A DNA stretch of 57,417 bases from JALYUA01 sp039931865 (GTDB lineage: Bacteria; Acidobacteriota; Thermoanaerobaculia; UBA5066; Gp7-AA6). The stretch is from positions 1 through 57,417 of the forward strand of contig JBDTRB010000008.1 in assembly GCA_039931865.1 (NCBI GenBank). The letters run 5' to 3'. Below the pieces are notes generated by a model. The model searched no databases, had not been told where the DNA came from, and saw only the letters and a program-made list of their open reading frames with translations. A program made the translations under genes and the position numbers. Positions 51,469 through 57,417 of this stretch are shown in pieces; position 1 is the first letter of the stretch; each line of letters opens with the position of its first letter.

Positions 51469-52058
51469 CGGACGCGCCGCGGGTTGCCGCGTTGATCCTG
51501 GCGGCCGGAGGGTCATCGCGGATGGGCCGCTCGAAACAGGCGCTTCCGTGGCGAGGGGTGCCTCTCGCCCGGCGCCTGGCGATAGAAGCCATCGCCTCTT
51601 CCCTCTCGAACGTGTACGCCGTCGTCGGATGCGACGCCGCCGCGACCCGGCTCCTGTTCGAAGGACTCGACCTCGAGATCGTGGAGAACCCCCGCTGGGA
51701 AGAGGGGCTCGGGAGCTCGCTGGCGGCAGGCGCGCGGCATCTCGCCGCGCTCCCCGATCCGCCGGACGCCGCCGTCATCCTGCTCGCCGACCAGGCGCTG
51801 GTGACCAGCACTTCCATCGACGCGCTGATCGACGCGCATTGCGCGACAGGGCTGCCGCTCGTCGCGTGCCGCCACGGCGAGGAGCTCGGCGCGCCCGCGC
51901 TGTTCGCTTCTTCCTTCTTCGCACGGCTGGAGGCGCTCCGCGGCGACGAAGGAGCCCGAACCCTCTTGCGCGAAAACGCCGATCGCGTCACGGCTGTCGA
52001 TCTCCCCGAGGCGCTGTTCGACGTTGACACGCCCGCCGATTTCGAACGCTTGCCCTGA
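51465..52058 (+). CDS. MobA/MocA-like nucleotidyltransferase
   Basis: 197 residues from a TTG at 51465 that overlaps the xdhC stop. The nucleotide-binding motif LILAAGGSSRMGRSKQALPW follows at once, which fixes the start closely. Further family motifs are NPRWEEGLGSSLAAGA, VILLADQALVT (metal-binding Asp) and the end FDVDTPADFERL. MocA-type enzymes transfer CMP to molybdopterin to make the cytosine dinucleotide cofactor used by hydroxylases. The xdhC linkage favours MocA over MobA (GMP); the specificity-determining residues cannot be assigned safely here. Confidence 0.92.
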   Translation: MTDAPRVAALILAAGGSSRMGRSKQALPWRGVPLARRLAIEAIASSLSNVYAVVGCDAAATRLLFEGLDLEIVENPRWEEGLGSSLAAGARHLAALPDPPDAAVILLADQALVTSTSIDALIDAHCATGLPLVACRHGEELGAPALFASSFFARLEALRGDEGARTLLRENADRVTAVDLPEALFDVDTPADFERLP

Positions 52059-52073
52059 TCGGGCCGCCGCGTT

Positions 52074-53807
52074 CTAGTTTCGAGCAGTCGGAGCGAAGGC
52101 GTCGGCGCCGGCGAGCCTCGGAGGCAAAGAAATCGGCGGCTGCCGCCGGAGGATCATCCCGGGGCGGTCGCACGTCGGCCGGCCTTCCTCGCGCACGATG
52201 CGGCCGTTGACGAGCACGAGGTCGAAACCGCGCGAGAGGTGGTGAGGGTCCTCGAAGCGCGACAGGTCCTCGACGGTCTCCGGATCGAAGAGAACGAGGT
52301 CGGCCCGAAATCCCTCTTTGACGAGCCCTCGGTCGGCGAAGCGGAAGCGGGCGGCGGGAAGCGACGTCATTTTTCGCACTGCCTCTTCGAGCGTCACGAG
52401 ACCTCGTTCCCGGACGAACCTCGCCAGCACGCGAGCGCACGTCCCGTAACTTCTCGGATGCGGAGCGCCCGCTCCGGCGGCCGCGACTCCCCCGTCGCGC
52501 GCGACCATTGTGAGCGGGTGCTGGAAGATCCTCTCGACGTCGTCCTCGTCCATGGTGTGGTACACCATCTGAGTCCCGCAGACGCTCCCCCGGCCGGACG
52601 CGGCGCCCATCCGGCAGAGATCGAGGACCGTCTCGATCTCGCTTTCGAGGACATCCGGACGCCCCATTCCGCGGTTGATCGCGCGGAGGTCCTTTCCCTC
52701 GATCTCGGGGCGCCACGGCGCGGATGCCACGACCCCGTAATCGAGGTGCTCGCGCCCGAGCTCGTCCCCCAGCCGATGCCGCATCTCACTCCCGATCGCC
52801 GCGCGTTCGGCGGGATTGGCGAGCCGGGGCACGAGCGCATGTCTCACCGAGCCTTCCGCCTGGAGCACCCGGTCCGGCAGGAGCACTTCGAGCCCGCTGG
52901 ACGAAGCCGTGTACGGATATTCGTCGACCGTCACGTCCAGGCCCTCCCGGCGGGCCGCTTCGAGGATCGAGAGCATCCGAGGGCTCGAGCCCCACAACTT
53001 CTTCGCCGTCACCTTGTAGTGCGAGATCTGGAGCGGAATCGCGGCCGCGCGCGCGGTTTCGAGCGCCTCGTCAATCGCGGCGAACAGCCCGTCGTTCTCG
53101 GAACGCATGTGCGTCGCGTAGATCCCCCCGAAGCGGGCCGCGACCCGCGCGAGGCCCGCGACTTCCTCCGGTCGCGCGAAGGTGCCGGGCGAATAGATGA
53201 GGCCGGAGGAGAAACCGACCGCGCCGCCTCTCATCGCGCGAGCGACCAGCGCCTCCATGCGCTGCTGCTCGAGCGCGGTCGGCCGTCGGTTGGCGTATCC
53301 CAGAACCTCGCTGCGAACCGCGTTGTGCCCGACGAAGCTCGCGAGGTTGATTGCGATTCCGTCACGTTCGAGCCCGGCAAACCAGGCGTCGAGGTCGAGC
53401 TCGGACCCGCCGCAGTTGCCCGTCACGATCGTGGTGACGCCATCGGCCACGAGATTTTCCGCGTCGGGGCGCGCCGGAAGGTTCCCCTCGACGTGCATGT
53501 GGACGTCGATGAATCCGGGCGCCAGCACCCGGTCCTCCGCGTCGATCGTGCGCGCGGCCGCGGCGCCGCCGAGGAGCCCGACCGCGGCGATGCGGCCGTC
53601 GCGGATTCCCACGTCGGCGCGGAACCAGGCGCCGCCGCTTCCGTCGACGACGCGTGCGTGGCGGATCACGATGTCGAACGGGTCGGGAATTGAGGTCGCG
53701 GCAAGGAGCGCCGCCAGGCCCGCCGCGGTGACGCACGCGCCAACGAGAAACCTGCGCGCCTTCGCACGATGTTCGGCCGTGACGGAGAGCGAGGACGTGC
53801 GGACCAT
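52074..53807 (-). CDS. N-acyl-D-amino-acid deacylase / D-aminoacylase family amidohydrolase
   Basis: 577 residues from the ATG at 53807, which places a membrane/signal segment (FLVGACVTAAGLAALLAATS) near the N-terminus before the enzyme core begins at FDIVIRHARVVDGSGG. The metal-binding start reads APGFIDVHMHVEGN; family hallmarks are GAVGFSSGLIYSPG, YATHMRSENDG, LQISHYKVT, and the C-terminal HPRSYGTCARVLARFVRE. It should be exported or membrane-tethered and hydrolyse N-acylated D-amino acids or related cell-wall-derived amides. One caution: the Asp that usually precedes GG near the end of the active site appears as VARDGGVAAAGAGAPHPRSY, consistent with the family. It converges with the mocA-like gene and diverges from miaE. 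Confidence 0.92.
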   Translation of the reverse strand: MVRTSSLSVTAEHRAKARRFLVGACVTAAGLAALLAATSIPDPFDIVIRHARVVDGSGGAWFRADVGIRDGRIAAVGLLGGAAAARTIDAEDRVLAPGFIDVHMHVEGNLPARPDAENLVADGVTTIVTGNCGGSELDLDAWFAGLERDGIAINLASFVGHNAVRSEVLGYANRRPTALEQQRMEALVARAMRGGAVGFSSGLIYSPGTFARPEEVAGLARVAARFGGIYATHMRSENDGLFAAIDEALETARAAAIPLQISHYKVTAKKLWGSSPRMLSILEAARREGLDVTVDEYPYTASSSGLEVLLPDRVLQAEGSVRHALVPRLANPAERAAIGSEMRHRLGDELGREHLDYGVVASAPWRPEIEGKDLRAINRGMGRPDVLESEIETVLDLCRMGAASGRGSVCGTQMVYHTMDEDDVERIFQHPLTMVARDGGVAAAGAGAPHPRSYGTCARVLARFVRERGLVTLEEAVRKMTSLPAARFRFADRGLVKEGFRADLVLFDPETVEDLSRFEDPHHLSRGFDLVLVNGRIVREEGRPTCDRPGMILRRQPPISLPPRLAGADAFAPTARN

Positions 53808-53965
53808 GGAATCGAGTCTACGAGAGAAGGAGTCTGAACGCTCCCCCTCCCCTCCACGTCCCGTTCGCAGTTCGCCCTTTGGCCTTGGGCATTTACCTTC
53901 GTCTTCTACCCGCCTTTCTCGATCATTCGCTCCCACCCTCCCACTCTGCTACCCTCCCCGCCGCC

Positions 53966-54568
53966 ATGCGACTCGCCGCGACGACCTCCCCGCTCTGGCT
54001 CGACGCCGTCCTGCGCGATTTCGACGCGTTCCTTCTCGACCACGCGGCCTGCGAGCGGAAGGCGTCCGGGACCGCAATGGCGTTTCTGTCGCACTATCCC
54101 GACCGCGCGGACCTCGTGGCCGCATGCTCCGAGCTCGCGGTCGAGGAGCTCGACCACTTCCGCCAGGTCGTCGGGTGGGTGCTCCGGCGCGGATTGAAGC
54201 TGCCGCCCGACCGCCGCGACGCCTACGTCCGGCGGCTCACGCGGGAATGCCGCCCCGGTGCGGGCCCTTACTTTCTGGATCGCCTGCTCGTCGCGTCGAT
54301 CGTCGAAGCGCGCGGATGCGAGCGACTCGCGCTCGTCGCCTCGGCGCATCCGGAGCCCGCCCTCCGGGACTTCTACCGGGAGCTCGCCAGGTCCGAGGCG
54401 CGGCACCAGGACATGTACGCGGACCTCGCGCTCCGGTATTTCCCGGCTGCGGAAGTCGACGCTCGTCTCGCGGAGCTCGTCGCGCTCGAGGCTCGGCTCG
54501 TCGCGGAGCTTCCCGCGGCCCCCGCCCTCTTTTCGGCGGGCGTTCCCGAAGAGGCGGCCGCGTCGTGA
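53966..54568 (+). CDS. miaE: tRNA 2-methylthio-N6-isopentenyladenosine(37) hydroxylase-like protein
   Basis: 200 residues, the size of MiaE, a ferritin-like di-iron monooxygenase that hydroxylates the isopentenyl group on A37 of tRNAs. The iron-ligand pattern is complete: Glu30 in ACERKASG, Glu61-x2-His64 in EELDHF, Glu114 in VEARGCER, Glu144-x2-His147 in SEARHQDMY. The ATG at 53966 gives the normal N-terminus (AATTSPLWLDAVLRDF). A 158-bp spacer separates it from the divergent deacylase gene. Its stop overlaps the next start (GTGA), so the two products are made together. Confidence 0.93.
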   Translation: MRLAATTSPLWLDAVLRDFDAFLLDHAACERKASGTAMAFLSHYPDRADLVAACSELAVEELDHFRQVVGWVLRRGLKLPPDRRDAYVRRLTRECRPGAGPYFLDRLLVASIVEARGCERLALVASAHPEPALRDFYRELARSEARHQDMYADLALRYFPAAEVDARLAELVALEARLVAELPAAPALFSAGVPEEAAAS

Positions 54569-55959
54569 AGACCCGTGGCCAGAGGGACCGGGCGTCCGCG
54601 CAATATCTGTCACGGCACGCGGAGCCGGAGGCGGCGCTCGCAGCCGGCCTCTCGGGAAGGTTCGGGCACGCTCTCGTCGTCCCCGCGTACGGCGAGCGCG
54701 AGAGCCTCTTCCCTCTCTTAGGCTCGGTGCCCGCGGGCCCGGCGGGCGAGGTCCTGATCGTAGTCGTACTCAATGCCCGCGAGGACTCGCCTCGCCTGAT
54801 CCACGAGGCGAACGCCGCCGTGCGCGAGCGCCTCGCGCGCGAGCTTCCCGAGGGCGAAGATCTCTCTGCCTCACCGCCGATCCGCGCCCACAGGCTTCCG
54901 GCGGGCGCTCTCCTCGTCGTGGACCGGGCAGTTCCCGGCCATTACCTGCCGGATGGCCAGGGGGTTGGTCTCGCGCGCAAGATCGGAAACGACGTCGTGC
55001 TCGCGCTGCAGGCGCGAAAGACGGTCACCTCGTCCTGGATCCACAACACCGACGCGGACGTTCTGCTCCCTGCCGACTACTTCGACCAGACCGAGTCCCG
55101 CGACCCCGCCGGCGTCGGGTGCGCGATCTACTTTTACGACCACCGCTTCGAGGAAGACCCGGCGCTCGCGGAAGCGGCGCGCCTCTACGAAATCTCGCTG
55201 CGGTATTACGTGCTCGGGCTCGCCTGGGCGAAATCTCCCTACGCGTACCAGAGCATGGGCAGCTGCCTCGCGATTCCGGCGCCCGCCTACACGGCAGTCC
55301 GGGGATTTCCCCGGAAAAACGCGGCGGAGGATTTCTACGTTCTGGACAAGCTGGCGAAGGTCGGACCGATCCTGCGGCTCACGGGCTCGCCTCTGATCCT
55401 GGAAGGCCGGCCGTCCGACCGCGTCCCGTTCGGCACCGGACGGGCGCTGCGCGACCTCGTCGCAAAAAAGAAGGGCCTCGAGGGATTCCGCCTTCTGCAC
55501 CCGCTCGTCTTCGGGCACCTCGCCGCCTGGCTGCGCGTGCTCTCCGGCGTGGCCGCGTCGGGCGGCGATCTCGCCGCCGGTTTCCGGGAGCTGCCCGAGA
55601 CGAGCCATTTCTTCCGCGCGGATCTTCTGGAACAGATCCTCGGAAAGATGGGCGCGTTCGAGGCGGTGCGAAAGGCCGCCCTGGAAGCGCGCGAGCCGGC
55701 GGCGCTCCTGCGCAGGCTTCACACATGGTTCGACGCGTTTCGAACGCTGAAGCTCGTGCACGCGCTGCGAGACGGGGGATTTCCCTCGCTCCCCTGGCGC
55801 CAGGCCCTCGCCGAGGCGCCGTTCACCCACCTGGTCGCCGAGACCGACGACGAAGACACCGAAGATCTGCGGATCCGCCTGGCGGCCGAGGAGCGAGCAC
55901 TTCCGGAGACAGCAGCCGGGGTGCAGGCCGCTGTCGTGGAACCGGGCGTGAGGGGTTAG
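54565..55959 (+). CDS. GT2-like glycosyltransferase-fold protein of unknown substrate
   Basis: 464 residues from a GTG at 54565 overlapping the miaE stop. The N-terminal half resembles a GT-A fold: HALVVPAYGERESLFPLL, then LIVVVLNARED, then the metal-binding DxD-type segment SWIHNTDADVLLPADYF, and MGSCLAIPAPAYTAVRGF with DFYVLDKLAK as the acceptor-side region. The last ~150 residues are helical and charged. No transmembrane segment is apparent, so a soluble enzyme is likely. Family members with a known sugar were not recognised. The tight coupling to a tRNA-modifying hydroxylase is unexplained. The stop codon lies in the first unit of a GGGGTTA repeat. Confidence 0.75.
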   Translation: MKTRGQRDRASAQYLSRHAEPEAALAAGLSGRFGHALVVPAYGERESLFPLLGSVPAGPAGEVLIVVVLNAREDSPRLIHEANAAVRERLARELPEGEDLSASPPIRAHRLPAGALLVVDRAVPGHYLPDGQGVGLARKIGNDVVLALQARKTVTSSWIHNTDADVLLPADYFDQTESRDPAGVGCAIYFYDHRFEEDPALAEAARLYEISLRYYVLGLAWAKSPYAYQSMGSCLAIPAPAYTAVRGFPRKNAAEDFYVLDKLAKVGPILRLTGSPLILEGRPSDRVPFGTGRALRDLVAKKKGLEGFRLLHPLVFGHLAAWLRVLSGVAASGGDLAAGFRELPETSHFFRADLLEQILGKMGAFEAVRKAALEAREPAALLRRLHTWFDAFRTLKLVHALRDGGFPSLPWRQALAEAPFTHLVAETDDEDTEDLRIRLAAEERALPETAAGVQAAVVEPGVRG

Positions 55960-55979
55960 GGGTTAGGGGTTAGGGGTTA
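55952..55979 (+). repeat. (GGGGTTA)4 tandem repeat, potential G-quadruplex
   Basis: Four runs of exactly four G (55952-55955, 55959-55962, 55966-55969, 55973-55976) separated by TTA, the ideal layout for an intramolecular G-quadruplex on the plus strand. The first unit supplies the stop of the GT2-like gene (GGT TAG). It may affect transcript ends or be a slippage product. Confidence 0.9.
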
Positions 55980-56092
55980 TAGGACGGATAGGCCCTTTCT
56001 TCTTCTCTGCGGCTGTTCCGCGTCCCAGCGCCTCACCCCTCACGGCCTCGCCGCGTTTGCTTTCCCTTCGATTTGCGCCTAACTTACGCCTC

Positions 56093-57337
56093 ATGGAAAC
56101 AGAAGCGAAGATCCGGCTGCTGATGACTCAGGCGCTTCCCGACCAGGAAGGCAACGGCTCTCTCCGGGAGCTCGCATCGGGCGAGAGGTCCCGGCAGGCC
56201 CTCGATCCGATCAACATCCGGGGGCTCGCGGACCGAGGATTCGGGAAGTCCTCCCTCTTCCGGATCCTGCTCTCGAACGCGTGCGCCTTCGAGTGCGGTT
56301 ACTGCCCGATGCGTGCGAGCCGGGACCTCCCGCGCCATGCGCTGGCGCCATCGGCACTCGCGGAAGTCTTCATGACGGCGCACCGGCGCGGCTGGGTCAG
56401 CGGCCTCTTCGTCACGACGGGGATTCCGAAGACCCCGCGGTGGGCCATGGACAGGCTCCTCGAGCTGGTCGAGACCGTGCGTTTCCGCCACCGGTACGCG
56501 GGATATCTCCACGCGAAGGCGGTTGCGGGGGCCGACCAGGCGCAGGTCGAGAGGCTCGCCCTTCTCTGCGACCGTGTGTCCTTCAACCTCGAGTCGGCCT
56601 GCCAGGCAACGCTCGAACGAGTCGCTCCAGAGAAAAGCGTGGACCAGGGAGTCGCGATTCTCCGCGTCGTACGAGCCACCGCGCGTTCCGCGGGAATGCG
56701 CCGTCTCCGGGGAGATCCCCGTCCGCCGGGCCCCGCCGTGCGCGCGGGCGCGACTACTCAGTTCGTCGTCGGCCTCGGTTCGGAGACGGACCGCGACCTG
56801 CTGACGGCGACGCACGCTCTCTGGACCGAGCGCACGATCCACCATCCGCATTTCGCTGCGTTCCGACCGATCGAGGACACGCCGCTGGAGAACGCGCCCG
56901 AGACCCCGGTGCTCCGGGAACAACGCCTCTACCAGGCCGACTTTCTCCTCCGGCAATACGGCTTCGCGCCGGGCGAGCTCGTCTACGCGGTCAGCGGAAA
57001 TCTTCCACTCGCGCGCGACCCGAAGCTCACATGGGCTCTCGCCCACCCGGAGCGTTTCCCGGTCGAGATCGGCACGGCCGACCGGGAGACCCTGTTGCGG
57101 GTGCCGGGGCTCGGACCAAAGACGGTCGAAAGACTGCTCAATCTCCGCGGAACTCTCGCGAGAATCGAGCTACCGGATCTGGCAAGACTCGGGGGCTACG
57201 CCCGCCGCGCGGCAGGATTTCTGTCGCACCGGGGGCGACGCCTCGGCCTCCCGGCATTTCAGGACGAGCTCTTCCCGCAGGAAGCCTTCCCGTCGCCGTC
57301 GCGCCGATATTCGTTTTCCCCGGGGACGTTCCGGTAG
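56093..57337 (+). CDS. Radical SAM protein with helix-hairpin-helix domain (putative DNA modification/repair type)
   Basis: 414 residues from the ATG at 56093; an upstream in-frame ATG adds an unrelated leader. Cluster-binding cysteines Cys64, Cys68 and Cys71 lie in CAFECGYCPM. The order after that fits a radical SAM barrel (FNLESACQATLERVAPEKS, TTQFVVGLGSETDRDLL). A helix-hairpin-helix motif follows at about 338-355 (LRVPGLGPKTVERLLNLRG), which implies nucleic-acid binding. Proteins of this layout are annotated as putative DNA modification/repair radical SAM enzymes and usually have a DUF4130-type uracil-DNA-glycosylase-like partner downstream. The last 80 bases of the window contain no gene, so that partner cannot be checked. 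Confidence 0.92.
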   Translation: METEAKIRLLMTQALPDQEGNGSLRELASGERSRQALDPINIRGLADRGFGKSSLFRILLSNACAFECGYCPMRASRDLPRHALAPSALAEVFMTAHRRGWVSGLFVTTGIPKTPRWAMDRLLELVETVRFRHRYAGYLHAKAVAGADQAQVERLALLCDRVSFNLESACQATLERVAPEKSVDQGVAILRVVRATARSAGMRRLRGDPRPPGPAVRAGATTQFVVGLGSETDRDLLTATHALWTERTIHHPHFAAFRPIEDTPLENAPETPVLREQRLYQADFLLRQYGFAPGELVYAVSGNLPLARDPKLTWALAHPERFPVEIGTADRETLLRVPGLGPKTVERLLNLRGTLARIELPDLARLGGYARRAAGFLSHRGRRLGLPAFQDELFPQEAFPSPSRRYSFSPGTFR

Positions 57338-57417
57338 GACTTTCGCGTCGGAACTCGCCCGACAAATCAACGGGCACGGCTAAATGTTCCTGCGCCCCTC
57401 ACCCCCACCCTCTCCCC

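Noticed and set aside
53197..54564. Upstream extension of the GT2-like gene to a 920-codon frame
   Set aside because: The extension is antisense to the deacylase and out of frame over miaE. The family-like sequence begins after the GTG at 54565 that overlaps the miaE stop.
55952..55979. GGGGTTA repeat as a telomere or linear replicon end
   Set aside because: Only four units, internal, with normal genes on both sides.

Overview
The window is GC-rich, densely coding bacterial DNA. Its best taxonomic marker is a row of about 800-residue, twice-repeated MacB/FtsX-type permeases of the ADOP family (acidobacterial duplicated orphan permease), so it very probably comes from an Acidobacteriota genome. 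The rich sigma-54 regulation, M56/BlaI pairs and Thr-Pro-rich secreted proteins fit that. No rRNA, tRNA, CRISPR array or insertion sequence was recognised.

Layout. (1) 1-8287, minus strand: a tightly overlapping exopolysaccharide operon, read right to left as outer-membrane beta-barrel, Wza-type export protein, Wzc-type chain-length regulator/tyrosine kinase, CpsB-type PHP phosphatase, a membrane-anchored unknown, and a nucleotide-sugar dehydrogenase cut by the window edge. An O-antigen ligase/polymerase gene diverges from it (about 8471-9931). (2) 9932-14316, minus strand: a repeat-rich block with a Thr-Pro-repeat lipoprotein and two paralogous secreted proteins with TonB C-terminal domains. 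A decayed Thr-Pro remnant and a 29-bp tandem duplication lie beside it. (3) 14442-16152: folD and pepE. (4) 16220-20065: an operator-controlled three-gene operon of a BlaI repressor, a BlaR1-type M56 metalloprotease and a secreted protein. The last two share a 29-residue RIHGVT repeat. This is the best candidate for an uncharacterised system.

(5) 20105-46085: a plus-strand unit of about 26 kb with a MacA-like adaptor, two MacB-type ATPases, eight full-length ADOP permeases, two miniature permeases that keep mainly the ends of the family, an NtrC-type sigma-54 activator and an NtrY-like kinase. Two GTCCGG-AA-CCGGAC boxes and a -24/-12 element sit before the adaptor gene, suggesting feedback control by the terminal two-component pair. 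(6) 46224-47630: two small stress-type genes, the first behind a strong sigma-54 promoter match. (7) 47684-52058: a secreted amidohydrolase, coaE, a gutted molybdenum-hydroxylase pseudogene with a fourfold 15-bp repeat, and intact xdhC and mocA-like genes. (8) 52074-57417: a D-aminoacylase-family gene (minus), then a miaE-like gene overlapping a GT2-like gene, a (GGGGTTA)4 tract, and a radical SAM protein with a helix-hairpin-helix domain.

Start codons were chosen from ribosome-binding sites, stop/start overlaps, signal peptides and family N-termini; doubtful ones are flagged. Family assignments come from reading motifs, not from searches.
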